In this document: positions 33,994 to 43,646 of the stretch, one piece after another
Position numbering within the stretch: the first letter of the stretch is position 1
Layout of the letters: each line of letters opens with the position of its first letter
DNA from: Nostoc sp. UHCC 0702
GTDB taxonomy: Bacteria; Cyanobacteriota; Cyanobacteriia; Cyanobacteriales; Nostocaceae
Direction of reading: 5' to 3'
DNA: 64,000 bases
Assembly (NCBI GenBank): GCA_017164015.1
Contig: CP071065.1
Span: 8,089,501 to 8,153,500 of the forward strand
Position numbers and translations under genes: made by a program
Notes under the pieces: generated by a model
Database searches by the model: none
What the model was told of the DNA's origin: nothing
The model's input: only the letters and a program-made list of their open reading frames with translations

Positions 33994-34524
33994 TTAGTTA
34001 ATTAGAGAAAACATCAATTCGCCTTCACTAGCGAGTTGACCGTCAACCTCGGCACGGGCTTGCATCTTACCGAAACGACGTTGTTTGATCGTTAACAGTT
34101 CCACCGTCATCACCAGCTGATCACCTGGTACTACTTGGCGGCGAAAGCGCACTTTATCGATACCAGCAAAAACAAACAGTCCCTCTTCAAAACCAGGCAA
34201 TTGTTTTAAAACAATACCTCCAACCTGTGCCATTGCTTCTACAATTAGCACTCCTGGCATCAGTGGTCGTCCAGGAAAGTGTCCTTGGAATTGGGGTTCG
34301 TTGACAGTAATGTTTTTAACCCCTACAGCTAGTTTCCCTGGCACATAGTCGATTATTTTGTCTACCAGTAAAAATGGGTAACGGTGGGGTAGCAACTTCT
34401 GAATTTCTTCGGATGTGAAAGTAGTTTTAATCTCAGGTGTAGATGTTGTTTCATCATTAGGCTGTTGTTCGGTAGATGTAGGTGCAGTAGTATTTGTACT
34501 ATTGACTTCGGTGAGGATTGACAT
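33994..34524 (-). CDS. fabZ: 3-hydroxyacyl-ACP dehydratase FabZ
   Basis: The 176-residue protein has an N-terminal Thr-rich extension (~35 residues). The hot-dog core follows, with LLPHRYPFLLVDKIIDY (catalytic His), FQGHFPGRPLMPGVLIVEAMAQVGG (Glu) and VRFRRQVVPGDQL. It dehydrates 3-hydroxyacyl-ACP in fatty acid synthesis. Location between lpxC and lpxA is typical, since both lipid A and fatty acid synthesis draw on 3-hydroxyacyl-ACP. Confidence 0.96.
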   Translation of the reverse strand: MSILTEVNSTNTTAPTSTEQQPNDETTSTPEIKTTFTSEEIQKLLPHRYPFLLVDKIIDYVPGKLAVGVKNITVNEPQFQGHFPGRPLMPGVLIVEAMAQVGGIVLKQLPGFEEGLFVFAGIDKVRFRRQVVPGDQLVMTVELLTIKQRRFGKMQARAEVDGQLASEGELMFSLIN

Positions 34525-34619
34525 TGGCAGTGTGGTTAATTTTGAATCTGAGAATTAAAGTAGTTCTGCGCTGAAACCTTTAATTATCTAGGATTTTAGA
34601 GTAGATCCAGACCCCAAAT

Positions 34620-35471
34620 CTAAAATCCCAAATCTAAAATTTTCTGAGCCAGTTGAATGTGTAAATTGTGGCTGGCTTTATACGCTAAAAAATGAGCATG
34701 AGGAAAAGTTCCTAGTAAACTCAAATCTCCTACTAAATCCAAGATTTTATGACGGACTGGCTCATTTGCAAATCTTAATGGTGGATTTAGCCAACCTTCA
34801 GGCCCACAAACGAGTGCATTATCTAAGCTGCCACCTTTAATTAACCCTGTTTTTTGTAAATGTTCAATTTGATGCAATAAACCAAAAGTACGGGCGGGAG
34901 CAATTTCTCCAGCAAAGCTAACAGAAGCTTTCCCTACATCAGCAGCAGGCGACCAACTGTGCCATTGATTACCAATAACAGACGAGTCAAAGTCAATACC
35001 GTAACTAAAGCGGGTTTCTGGTGCTGGGAGGGCACAAGCAAAAGCATCACCTTGATAGACCCAGATCGGCTCTTTAATATTTAGAGCCACTAGATTGTTA
35101 GCGGCTGGTTGTGATACTAGTCCAACTTGGGTAATGCTGGCTGTCCACAATGCTGCCGAACCATCTAAAAGTGGTACTTCAGGCCCATCAATTTCAATTC
35201 GGGCATTATCCACACCCATAGCCGCAAGCGCCGCCAACAAATGTTCTACTGTGCGGACACATACTTCACCTTTACCCAATTGAGTAGAGAGAACAGTTTG
35301 ATTCACCGCCGCAACTTGGGCGGGAATTATCGGTAAATCTGGTAAATCCACCCGCACAAAGTAGCGCCCACTTCCTGCCTCAGCTGGTAGTAACCGTACA
35401 ACGGTACTCACACCGCTATGCAGTCCCACTCCGGTTTGGGTAATTTCCGCCGCTATTGTATGCTGTTGCAT
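34620..35471 (-). CDS. lpxC: UDP-3-O-acyl-N-acetylglucosamine deacetylase
   Basis: The 283-residue protein starts with QQHTIAAEITQTGVGLHSG and has VRTVEHLLAALAAMGVDNA (zinc His) and RHKILDLVGDLSLLG (His-x3-Asp zinc site). LpxC commits the cell to lipid A synthesis. It lies between bamA and fabZ on the same strand. Confidence 0.96.
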   Translation of the reverse strand: MQQHTIAAEITQTGVGLHSGVSTVVRLLPAEAGSGRYFVRVDLPDLPIIPAQVAAVNQTVLSTQLGKGEVCVRTVEHLLAALAAMGVDNARIEIDGPEVPLLDGSAALWTASITQVGLVSQPAANNLVALNIKEPIWVYQGDAFACALPAPETRFSYGIDFDSSVIGNQWHSWSPAADVGKASVSFAGEIAPARTFGLLHQIEHLQKTGLIKGGSLDNALVCGPEGWLNPPLRFANEPVRHKILDLVGDLSLLGTFPHAHFLAYKASHNLHIQLAQKILDLGF

Positions 35472-35559
35472 AAGCGAAAAGTAAATATATTTAGATTTGT
35501 ATCATTCATGTGAAGTTTTGGCAAAGGTTCTGATTAATCAATGGTCAATAGACCTCTTG

Positions 35560-35750
35560 CAAAAGTCGTTCTTTGCGATCTTTTCTTTGCGCCTTTGCGA
35601 CGGCAGTCGCTTCAACGGGGGGAACCCCCGCAACGCGCTGCCTCGCCTTTGCGTGAGACAAAAAAATATTTATGCAAGAGGTCTAATAGTCAATGGTCAA
35701 TAGTCAAAAATTGGTAAACTCTTGACTGTTGACTCTTGACTCTTGACTAA
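35560..35750. repeat. Repeat-rich spacer between bamA and lpxC
   Basis: The region contains ctcttgcaaaagtcg and its inverse gcaagaggtc, which may pair as the ends of a small element (about 35550-35686). A GC-rich core lies between them (cagtcgcttcaacggggggaacccccgcaacgcg). Heptamers of gtcaata and cttgact follow, up to the bamA stop. Confidence 0.65.
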
Positions 35751-35751
35751 C

Positions 35752-38280
35752 TTAAAACCTTTCACCAATACCAAAGTTGATCCGGCTATCACCGTCGTCG
35801 CTGAGACCATAGTCGATGCGAATTGGGCCTAGTGGAGATTGCACGCGTACACCAACACCATAGCCGTAGCCGGTGCCATTTTTGTTTAGCACTTCAGCTG
35901 CCCTAGTGGTGGTTCCTAGATCACTGCCGACATCAAAAAATAGTGCGCCGCTGACAACTGAGAAAACTGGGAAACGGTACTCAACGGATGCTTGCACATA
36001 ACTGCGTCCACTGCTTAATCCACCTTCTTCATAACCCCGAACAGAGTTACTACCACCAAGGGTAAAGGCTTCGTAAGGAGGTAAGTCACCAAGGATAGTC
36101 CCCCCTTGCAAGTTAAATGCCAGGGTTTGTGGCCCTTTAGTCAGGCTCAGAAAGTTAACGGGTAAATATTGGCTGTAGCTACCCCGTAATCTTGTGAGTA
36201 AAATACTACCTAGCCCTATGGGGACTGACTGATCCACGCCGAAGCGGAGGTAAGAACCGCTGGTGGGTTGTAAAGGATTATTACGGCGATCGCGTTGTGC
36301 GCCCAATTGCAATAGCAGTAAATCGTCTTGTCCTTCATCTGACAAACTCAGTGGCACTGTTTGGATTAGCTCTGGGGTTTCTTGTGGGTTTGGGATGGGT
36401 TTTCCATCACTGCCAAGAGCTTGTCCCTCATCATTAAATAATGCTCCTTCTTTTTTGATCTTGCCATCGCCATCGCGTGTAGACACTCGTTGATACTGCA
36501 ACCCTGCTGAAGCTGTCCATTCCGATCTTTCATAAGGATTACCGGAAAGGGGACGAGTAAAAGTAACACCGCCACCTAGACGCAGCACACGGGGACGGTC
36601 TTGAGCGTCTTCATTAGTGATATTGCGTGAGTCAAAGGTTCTAATATCGTTATCATCTTGACCGTCAAAAATCAACGAAATCGAACTACGGCGGAAAAGA
36701 TTAGTTGTGTAGGAAGTTCGGTAGGGATCTCCTGCAATCCAGGGGTCGGTGAACCGTAGATCAAACAGCAGTTCTCGCTGTCCTACTTGTAACTCTGCAC
36801 CGAGTTTTTGGTTTCTGCCGTTCAAGTTTTGCTGCTGATAGCTCACTGTACCAAACAACCCACTAGCAGAACTAATCCCAGCCCCAGCAGCAATAGAACC
36901 GCTGCTGCGTTCTGCCACATTCACCACCACGTCCACCTTACTGGGGTCTGTACCTGGGTCAAGAGAGACATTCACATCTTCAAATAATCCCAGTCCATAT
37001 ACCCGCTGTAAGTCTCTTTGCACAGTGTTGCGGTTAAATACTTGTCCCGGCTTTAATTCCACTTCCCGTTTGATGATATACTCCTGTGTCCGACCCCGAA
37101 TTGGTTGTCCTTTTTCGTCTGTCTCCTGACCTTCCTTATTACGGAACCTGACTTTAACGTTCTCTACTACGCCTTCTGCTACTTGCAAAGTAACAACTCC
37201 GTTTTGGGTGACTTGCGGTGCCCCAATCACGTTTGCTAACACATAACCTTGGTCTTGATAACGCTTAGTTAGCTGCTTGATACCCTCTTGTAAATCACGC
37301 AAGTTTAGTATTTTACCATACTGTTCGCGGAACACTTCATCAGTAGTTCCCGCAGGCAGTACGGAAGCAACACCAGTGCCAGGATTGGCTTGTACTTCCA
37401 CCCTCGTTAAAACTGGGTTCGGCTGCACAATAAAACTGACTCGCACTCCCAAGGGAGTATCTTCTGGTACTGCCTGGACGTTGGAGAAGAAGCCAGTACC
37501 AAATATGGCATTAATATCTTCTTGCAACTGGGAGCGGGTTGTGGTTCGTCCTGGTTGAGTACGAATTACTCGGTAAACTTGGTTTTCTAGTTCCGGTGAT
37601 AGTTGCCCTGTCTGAGGTGTAACTACGACTTCCGACACCAACACACGGGGTTCATTCGTTTCTGGGGTGGCGTTTGGAGAGTTTAAATTGTTTTGAGGTG
37701 GGGTTGTCTCTGGTGTTGGGGCAGGCGTTTGTTGTTCAGTTGTTGGGGGTGAAATCTCTGGAGGGGTTGTCTCTGGTGTTGGGGAAGGCGTTTGTTGTTC
37801 AGTTGTTGGGGGTGAAATCTCTGGAGGGGTTGTCTCTGGTGTTGGGGAAGGCGTTTGTTGCTCAGTTGTTGGGGGTGAAATCTCTGGAGGGGAATTGGGC
37901 TGTTGAATTGCTGGATCTGGGGTTGTCTGAGGTATTTGTGCCGTTGTAGACGTTGTTAAGGTAGGCACTATTACCTCTGATGTCGCTTTTGCTGCTGACT
38001 TAGCTGGAAAAACACCTACAACAATAGACTCAGAATCTGGCGGCAGCTTCAGCTCGGTTAACTTGGAGTGAGATTCTAGACTCTGGCTAGCTAAATCTTT
38101 ACCTGTGTTATTTTCTGGCTGCTGATTTGTCGCGGGTGTGAAAACCTCTGCTGTTTGTTTTAGACTGTTAGCGGTTTGTGCATTTGCACTCAGCGAACCG
38201 CATAAGGGTGCTGTAATTGCGACAGCAGCCAGCAATACGGGAGATAAACGCATTATATTCAAATTCCTCTTTACATCCAC
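35752..38280 (-). CDS. bamA: Outer membrane assembly protein BamA/Omp85
   Basis: The 842-residue protein has a signal peptide (MRLSPVLLAAVAITAPLCGSL; an internal ATG at 38253 is an alternative start). A Pro/Thr-rich linker of ~150 residues includes three 21-residue repeats. Three POTRA domains follow (~220-460: TRVEVQANPG, GYVLANVIGAP, VEGVVENVKVRF-like). The C-terminal 16-strand barrel has the SVRGYEEGG loop motif and ends in INFGIGERF with a C-terminal Phe. It inserts beta-barrel proteins into the outer membrane. Cyanobacterial Omp85 has three POTRA domains, as seen here. Confidence 0.95.
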   Translation of the reverse strand: MDVKRNLNIMRLSPVLLAAVAITAPLCGSLSANAQTANSLKQTAEVFTPATNQQPENNTGKDLASQSLESHSKLTELKLPPDSESIVVGVFPAKSAAKATSEVIVPTLTTSTTAQIPQTTPDPAIQQPNSPPEISPPTTEQQTPSPTPETTPPEISPPTTEQQTPSPTPETTPPEISPPTTEQQTPAPTPETTPPQNNLNSPNATPETNEPRVLVSEVVVTPQTGQLSPELENQVYRVIRTQPGRTTTRSQLQEDINAIFGTGFFSNVQAVPEDTPLGVRVSFIVQPNPVLTRVEVQANPGTGVASVLPAGTTDEVFREQYGKILNLRDLQEGIKQLTKRYQDQGYVLANVIGAPQVTQNGVVTLQVAEGVVENVKVRFRNKEGQETDEKGQPIRGRTQEYIIKREVELKPGQVFNRNTVQRDLQRVYGLGLFEDVNVSLDPGTDPSKVDVVVNVAERSSGSIAAGAGISSASGLFGTVSYQQQNLNGRNQKLGAELQVGQRELLFDLRFTDPWIAGDPYRTSYTTNLFRRSSISLIFDGQDDNDIRTFDSRNITNEDAQDRPRVLRLGGGVTFTRPLSGNPYERSEWTASAGLQYQRVSTRDGDGKIKKEGALFNDEGQALGSDGKPIPNPQETPELIQTVPLSLSDEGQDDLLLLQLGAQRDRRNNPLQPTSGSYLRFGVDQSVPIGLGSILLTRLRGSYSQYLPVNFLSLTKGPQTLAFNLQGGTILGDLPPYEAFTLGGSNSVRGYEEGGLSSGRSYVQASVEYRFPVFSVVSGALFFDVGSDLGTTTRAAEVLNKNGTGYGYGVGVRVQSPLGPIRIDYGLSDDGDSRINFGIGERF
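37700..37888. repeat. Three tandem 63-bp units inside bamA
   Basis: Exact 63-bp spacing is seen between the three copies of ggggttgtctctggtgttgg (37700, 37763 and 37826). Each codes for 21 residues of PPEISPPTTEQQTP type in the Pro-rich linker. The period is a multiple of three, so copy number can vary without a frameshift. Confidence 0.92.
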
Positions 38281-38289
38281 ACACCATCA

Positions 38290-38450
38290 CAAACTAGTAA
38301 TTTGTCAGTGGTCAGTGGTCAGTAGTCAGTAGTCAATAGCAAATGTCCTTTACGAGTGACGCTCGCGCTTCTCGCGCAACAGTTGCAAAGGCTGTCGGGG
38401 TATCTGCCTAATGCACTGCCTTACAACTGACAACTGTCAACTGACAATTC
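38290..38450. repeat. Repeats between purC and bamA
   Basis: Heptamers of gtcagtg/gtcagta lie at 38306-38340. A GC-rich repeat block (gacgctcgcgcttctcgcgcaac...gtcggggtatctgcc) lies at ~38355-38410, followed by actgaca units. There is no gene. Confidence 0.65.
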
Positions 38451-38480
38451 ACATAAGTTTAATCTATGTTGCCCATTTAA

Positions 38481-39218
38481 TTAATTTTTACTTTCTACTA
38501 CTTGTAGTACTCGTTGTAAAACCTCCTGGTAAGCATCTTCTACATTCCCTAGGTCTCGGCGGAAGCGGTCTTTATCCATTACCCGACGGTCTGGGTCTGC
38601 TTCTGCTGTGTTCCACAAACGGCAGGTGTCGGGGCTAATTTCATCTGCCAAGAGAATTTGCTGTTGTGAATCCAAACCAAATTCTAGTTTGAAGTCTACT
38701 AGAGTAATGCCACATTGCCGCCAAAAGTCACTGAGAAATTTGTTGATTTCCAATGCTAGATTGGTAATGGCATCTACTTGTTCCGCAGTAGCTAGTTCGA
38801 GCAACAGCAAGCGATCGCGTGTTAATAGTGGATCTCCCAATTGGTCATTTTTGTAATAAAACTCTACCAAAGGCTGTTGCAAAACTGTACCCACTGGTAA
38901 GCCTGTTTGTTGAGACAGACTACCAGCAGCAATGTTTCTCACCACTACTTCTAAAGGCAAAATCTTGACTGACTTCACCCGCATTTGATTTGGGGCTGGA
39001 CTATCAATATAGTGAGTTTTTATACCATTAGCTTCCAATTGTTTAAACAAATGGCTGGAAATGCTACAATTAATTTGTCCTTTGCCGTGAATACTGCCGC
39101 GCTTTTGGGCATTAAAGGCAGTGGCATCATCTTTAAAGTCAGCTAACAAGACTTCCGGATCGTCCGTTGTATAAAGAATTTTCGCTTTGCCTTCGTATAA
39201 CTTGGAATGAACAGACAT
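38481..39218 (-). CDS. purC: Phosphoribosylaminoimidazole-succinocarboxamide synthase
   Basis: The 245-residue protein begins KLYEGKAKILYTTDDPEVLLADFKDDATAFN and contains VVRNIAAGSL and LVDFKLEFGLD and LADEISPDTCRLW, the SAICAR synthetase signatures. It uses ATP to join CAIR and aspartate in purine synthesis. Position in front of bamA is common in cyanobacteria. Downstream genes could be partly cotranscribed, although spacers are long. Confidence 0.96.
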   Translation of the reverse strand: MSVHSKLYEGKAKILYTTDDPEVLLADFKDDATAFNAQKRGSIHGKGQINCSISSHLFKQLEANGIKTHYIDSPAPNQMRVKSVKILPLEVVVRNIAAGSLSQQTGLPVGTVLQQPLVEFYYKNDQLGDPLLTRDRLLLLELATAEQVDAITNLALEINKFLSDFWRQCGITLVDFKLEFGLDSQQQILLADEISPDTCRLWNTAEADPDRRVMDKDRFRRDLGNVEDAYQEVLQRVLQVVESKN

Positions 39219-39813
39219 GATGGCAGGTAAAGTTTTGGGCTATGTGCAGCTTTTGTCCTTTCGGGCTTAATCATTTTATCTTTAGTTATCCGAGATTAGC
39301 CATTAGGTGTTAGTCAGCCATCAAGGCTAAACAGACAGCGACACAAAAATCACCCACAAGATCCTTCTCATGACAGAGGACAATTACTTTTACTATGTGT
39401 TACCTTTTGCCTTAAACAAGTATTTTTCTTTTTAAAGCAAATATTATTACTTTCAAAATAAGTAATTTTACTTAAGAAAAATATATTAATATATATTTAG
39501 GAATATATTTAGGAGATATGCTTTTTCAGGCGGAGTTAATTACAGCTTGAATTTGATAACAGATGAAATAAATTGAGAATAAAAGGAAGAGTTAACTCTT
39601 CTGTCTTGTCGCTCTCAAAGAAATTTTAGTTATCAAGCTTAGTGTGAAAGCACTTTAAGCCTGGTTTTTTTGTATCTAAATTCAGAATCAACTAATTTCT
39701 GCCTAACCTCTGGTGAAGAGGTATTCATGATTTAGTTTCTCCTGATCTGACAATGGAAAGATGAGGGAAGCTATTAGTTTAGCTTCAGTTAAAGCAGGAG
39801 GTTTATTGCAAAA
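39219..39813. other. AT-rich intergenic region, no gene seen
   Basis: These 595 bp separate purC (minus) from the 39814 gene (plus), so both promoters should lie here. It is AT-rich with a ttaatatatatttaggaatatatttagg repeat-like run near 39487-39512. I see no RNA gene. Confidence 0.4.
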
Positions 39814-40089
39814 ATGGAGAAAAAAATAGTGGACAAAGATAATTTTCTGTATCCTCGTGGACGCTACTACGGTCAGGTAAAGCCAGAAAACTTAGTTTTC
39901 AATGCAAATCTACAAGAATTCGCTCAAAGAGTAAGTTACATCTGTAACTTAGAAACAGGGGGAAAACTACCGCCAGATGATGCGTATGAACAAATAAAAC
40001 TTTTGTGGAAACAGTTGAAAAACACCAAAAAGCAACTGAAAATTGGCGAAAACCCTTTTCAAGGCGACTCTGAAAATGCGGAAGAATGA
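39814..40089 (+). CDS. Small conserved cyanobacterial protein (probably DUF7219)
   Basis: This 91-residue soluble protein has the core FLYPRGRYYGQVKPENLVFNANLQEFAQRVSYIC followed by a charged helical tail (YEQIKLLWKQLKNTKKQLK). AGGAGG lies upstream of the ATG. I recognise it as a short family found across filamentous cyanobacteria; the DUF number is from memory. Function is unknown. Confidence 0.75.
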   Translation: MEKKIVDKDNFLYPRGRYYGQVKPENLVFNANLQEFAQRVSYICNLETGGKLPPDDAYEQIKLLWKQLKNTKKQLKIGENPFQGDSENAEE

Positions 40090-40091
40090 AA

Positions 40092-40142
40092 AGTTGTTGA
40101 TTGATGACTGATGACTGATGACTGATGACTATTGACCATTGA
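40092..40142. repeat. Heptamer array (gatgact)n
   Basis: Five copies of gatgact/tgatgac are followed by gactatt variants, just past the stop codon of the 39814 gene. Confidence 0.85.
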
Positions 40143-42770
40143 CTATTTGGCAATCATTGTCCAAGCACCATCCCAAGAGTCTGGAGGAGGTGTTTGCCGG
40201 TAAGTATGAGTACGTTCTAATTGTATGTTGACGGCTTGATCTGTGGGTCGAATATTTTGGGCAGCTTCAAAACAAGCGATCGCTTGTCCAAAATCACGGG
40301 ATAAATAAGCAGCGCGTCCGGCATGGTAATGGTATAAAAACTCTTGAGTGTTAGCGTCTAGAGGAGTGATGCGATCGCTTATCAACTCATAGAGATTTAC
40401 TGCTTGATGTTTACCCTTAACCCGGATTTTATCTAATTGACGCACCCAAATCAAATCGCTGCAAAGTTGGTAAGTAGACTCACTTAAAATAATATCGCAA
40501 CCGTATTCTTTGGTAACTCCTTCCAAACGAGAACTTAAATTTACACTATCTCCAATGACAGTGTAATCCATACGTTTGTGGGAACCAATATTGCCTGAAA
40601 CCACTTCTCCAGAACTAATGCCAATACCTATATGGATTTGAGGCTGGGAGCGAATAATCCGGCGTTGGTTAAACTCCTCCAGACGGCACCGCATATCCAA
40701 TGCTGACTGCACCGCCCTCCAAGCATGATTTTCTGTAAGTGGTAGCGGCGCACCAAACACAGCCATTAAGGCATCACCCATAAACTTATCCAGCGTGCCT
40801 TCACAGTTAAAAACTGCCTCCACCATCGTTTCAAAATACTGATTTAGCAGTAAAACTACCTCAGCCGCACCGAGATTTTCTGTAAGTGTTGTGTAGCCTC
40901 GGATATCAGAAAACAAAATAGTCACTTCCTTACGTTCACTAACCATCAAGGCATCCTCGCCTAGCACCATAACTTGCTCGGCAACATGGGGAGTTAGGTA
41001 GCGGTACATGGTGTTTTTCATACGTTTTTGCTGACTGATGTCTTCTAAAACCACCAAACCGCCCCGCACCCCACCTTCTGGGTTCGTCAAGGGATTAACG
41101 GTCAGATTAATACTGCGTTCTAATTGTTGCACTTGACTAGAGGTAAGAAACTCAGACTGCGGAGTTACAGAGAGATTCCAAGGAACGAAAATATCTGGAT
41201 TGGTGGGAATTTGCACCGCTAAAATTAACTCCTGAGTAGGGAGTGGGGGAGATGAGGGGGATGAGGGAGATGAGGGAGATGAGGGAGATGAGGAAGAAAT
41301 AACTCCTAACTCCTCACTCCTAACTTGATAAAGTCCCACCGTCAAATTTTGCTCTGGCACATAATGCTTTGCCCCAGTTTTTAAACTATCTTGCAAGCGC
41401 ATTTGTAAATTTTCAATAGGCACAACCTCCCAAACTAAGCGACCTATTAATTGTTGTTCCCATAAAAGCTTGTTACTTTTGGTGTTCACTTCACCCAATG
41501 GACATCCTAGTAATGCTAATGCTGCATCATTAATTGTGACAATTCGACCTGCCATATCTGTAGATATTACTGCATCTGACAGACTTTGCAAAATGTCTTT
41601 TTGATATTGTTTTTCTATTAGCACATTTTCAAATAGACGTGCATTTTCTAGAGCTATTCCTGCTTGAATATTAAAAGCACGCATAAATTCTTCATCAGAA
41701 CTAGTAAAACTACCTTGTTGCTTATTAATTAACTGTGTAACTCCAACTAATTCATTTACCGAATTAAACACTGGTAAACACAATATATTACGGGTTAAAT
41801 ATCCGGTTTTTCGATCTGTACTGGAATCAAAACGTGGGTCTTTATAGGCATCAGTAATATTCAGCGCTGTACCTGTAGATGCCACATAGCCAGCAATGCC
41901 ACGGTTGGCTGGGATGCGGATTTCTATCATGTTTGTACCATCTGCTGCTGCTACCTTTGTCCAGAGTTCGCCCATTTCTTTACGATACAAAAACAGCGTA
42001 CTGCGGTCTGCTTGCATTAAGATTCGGGCTTGTTCCATAACTATTTGCAAAGTTGCTTCTAAATCTAAACTTTGCCCTAGTGTCTGGGTTGCCCGCAACA
42101 GAGCTACTGCACCACGCTGATTGCGAGCTGCTACATAGAAAGATTGGCAGCTTTCTAGAATAATTCCAATAGAAGAGGCAAAGTCTCTAAAACGTTCTTC
42201 ATCATCATTGTTAAATGGAATATTTCCAGCTTTATTTGCCAGTTGAACGACTGCTACAGTCTGATTTTTACTACTCACAACAGGCATACATAAAAGATTA
42301 TGTATTTTGTAGCCCAATTGTTTTTCTAAATCTGGGCTAAATAGGGGATGTATGGAAATATCAGATATATTTAAATATTTGCCTGTACTAGCAACATGTC
42401 CTGGAATTCCAGCTGTGATCGGAATGCGAATTTCTAAAAATTTTTGATTGTTATCTTGAGGCACTTTTGACCAAAGTTGCCCTTTATCATAGTCTAATAA
42501 AAAAATTGCTGTGTGTTCTGCTTGGAGAATTTGACCAATTTTGAGTGTAATTGCTTCTAACACTTGCTCTAACATTGTTTCTAGAGCTTCATTATTAATT
42601 AAATCAATTGCTCTCAGAAATTGCTGGAATTCAGCAGTAATAAAGTCAAGTAAGCAAATAAATTCATTAACAGGTAAGTCTTTGACACGAGATAGCAAGC
42701 CGTGGGTGCGATTGACTTGAGTCAGTTCAGTTAATGTAGCCAAGACGCTACCAGGATTGGGAAGAGTCAT
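40143..42770 (-). CDS. GAF-GAF-PAS adenylate cyclase with C-terminal TPR (CyaB type)
   Basis: I start at the ATG at 42770 (MTLPNPGS), giving 875 residues. The order is GAF-A (~60-205), GAF-B (~228-382), PAS (~388-585), class III cyclase (~612-790) and a TPR-like tail (~805-860). This is the layout of Anabaena CyaB1/CyaB2. Both GAFs keep an NKFDE-type motif (NK..F..DDE and NK..F..SDE), which in CyaB proteins goes with cAMP binding. The cyclase keeps metal Asp622 (FSDIRGYT), Asp666 (FMGDA), adenine-selecting Lys662 and Thr737, and Asn744 and Arg748 for transition-state binding. It should make cAMP. The PAS region carries a repeat-derived insert of about 30 residues. Confidence 0.92.
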   Translation of the reverse strand: MTLPNPGSVLATLTELTQVNRTHGLLSRVKDLPVNEFICLLDFITAEFQQFLRAIDLINNEALETMLEQVLEAITLKIGQILQAEHTAIFLLDYDKGQLWSKVPQDNNQKFLEIRIPITAGIPGHVASTGKYLNISDISIHPLFSPDLEKQLGYKIHNLLCMPVVSSKNQTVAVVQLANKAGNIPFNNDDEERFRDFASSIGIILESCQSFYVAARNQRGAVALLRATQTLGQSLDLEATLQIVMEQARILMQADRSTLFLYRKEMGELWTKVAAADGTNMIEIRIPANRGIAGYVASTGTALNITDAYKDPRFDSSTDRKTGYLTRNILCLPVFNSVNELVGVTQLINKQQGSFTSSDEEFMRAFNIQAGIALENARLFENVLIEKQYQKDILQSLSDAVISTDMAGRIVTINDAALALLGCPLGEVNTKSNKLLWEQQLIGRLVWEVVPIENLQMRLQDSLKTGAKHYVPEQNLTVGLYQVRSEELGVISSSSPSSPSSPSSPSSPPLPTQELILAVQIPTNPDIFVPWNLSVTPQSEFLTSSQVQQLERSINLTVNPLTNPEGGVRGGLVVLEDISQQKRMKNTMYRYLTPHVAEQVMVLGEDALMVSERKEVTILFSDIRGYTTLTENLGAAEVVLLLNQYFETMVEAVFNCEGTLDKFMGDALMAVFGAPLPLTENHAWRAVQSALDMRCRLEEFNQRRIIRSQPQIHIGIGISSGEVVSGNIGSHKRMDYTVIGDSVNLSSRLEGVTKEYGCDIILSESTYQLCSDLIWVRQLDKIRVKGKHQAVNLYELISDRITPLDANTQEFLYHYHAGRAAYLSRDFGQAIACFEAAQNIRPTDQAVNIQLERTHTYRQTPPPDSWDGAWTMIAK
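41232..41325. repeat. STRR repeats inserted in frame in the cyclase gene
   Basis: Five units of the nonamer gagggagat and adjacent heptamers of cctaact type stand inside the coding region. They code for RSEELGVI and a Ser-Ser-Pro repeat ending in PPLPTQ. The surrounding PAS sequence continues on both sides (LTVGLYQV | ELILAVQIP). Confidence 0.88.
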
Positions 42771-42997
42771 GGTATTTTGAGATTTTAGTGTTTCAAAAGC
42801 CGTTAAATATACTAGAAATCCCTCTCCAAACCTCTGCCGATAGAAAAAAGGCTTTGAAACCCTCATTCCCTCGTAGGGTAGGGATTAGGATACTGAGGTT
42901 TACATGTTAATAACAATACTTTTCAAAGACTCTCCTAGAAATCCGGTTGATTTAAAAAATCAGGTTTTTAGCACCTTTGGATGGGGGACTAGAAACC

Positions 42998-43050
42998 AGG
43001 GGGGCAGGGGAGCGGGGGAGCGGGGGAGCAGGGGAGCAGGGGAGCAGGGG
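42998..43050. repeat. Tandem nonamer array (gagcagggg)n, copy 2
   Basis: About six head-to-tail nonamers stand between the cyclase gene and the lipoprotein gene. The family is the same as 8364-8477. Confidence 0.88.
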
Positions 43051-43136
43051 TGAAAGGATTTGTATCAGTAATTGAGTGAAATGGTATGAGAGTTTTTTTA
43101 GTCGCCAGTCTCCAGTCAGAAGTCAACAAAGATAGA

Positions 43137-43646
43137 TTATTCAGGCTGGCTACAGTACTTATTGAGTTCATTTAGTAATATATCCGACTCCTTACCAGCA
43201 GTTTTAGCTACGGCTGTTAGGGCTGTATCAATTTCTGTTCTAGCCTTTTGTAGTTTTTCCCTACCAGCTGGTGAGGCTTCGGCTGCTTTCGCTGCACCTA
43301 GTGCCCTAGCTGCTTTAGCGATCGCTTGACTCAGATTCTCGAACACCTTAACAAAACGGCTTTGCAATTGTTTGATTTTGGGATCTGCCAAATTCATTTT
43401 TTTTAAAGAACCGGTGACAGCTTCCAAATCTTTAGACAGTTGCATACTCGTTATCACCTGCTGTCCTTTTTTTTGATCAATGAGAGAATTTCCTTCATTC
43501 ACTACCTGAATTAGTCTTTGACACTGGGAAGCCTTATTTTCACTGCAACCAGCAACTAATAAAGCGATACTGAGACTAACAGGAGCAATAACGAGATATT
43601 TACACCACACAGAGATTAACACCCTACCAACAGTAAATCCAACCAA
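43137..43646 (-). CDS. Putative lipoprotein, helical
   Basis: The 169-residue protein has a lipobox LLVAGC (Cys at residue 34) after a hydrophobic segment. A shorter GTG start at codon 13 would give a more normal signal peptide. The rest is helical and Ala/Lys-rich (FVKVFENLSQAIAKAARALGAAKAAEA), with two more cysteines (ASQCQRL and NKYCSQ). I do not recognise a named family. Its location in the periplasm or outer membrane is inferred from the lipobox. Confidence 0.7.
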   Translation of the reverse strand: MVGFTVGRVLISVWCKYLVIAPVSLSIALLVAGCSENKASQCQRLIQVVNEGNSLIDQKKGQQVITSMQLSKDLEAVTGSLKKMNLADPKIKQLQSRFVKVFENLSQAIAKAARALGAAKAAEASPAGREKLQKARTEIDTALTAVAKTAGKESDILLNELNKYCSQPE

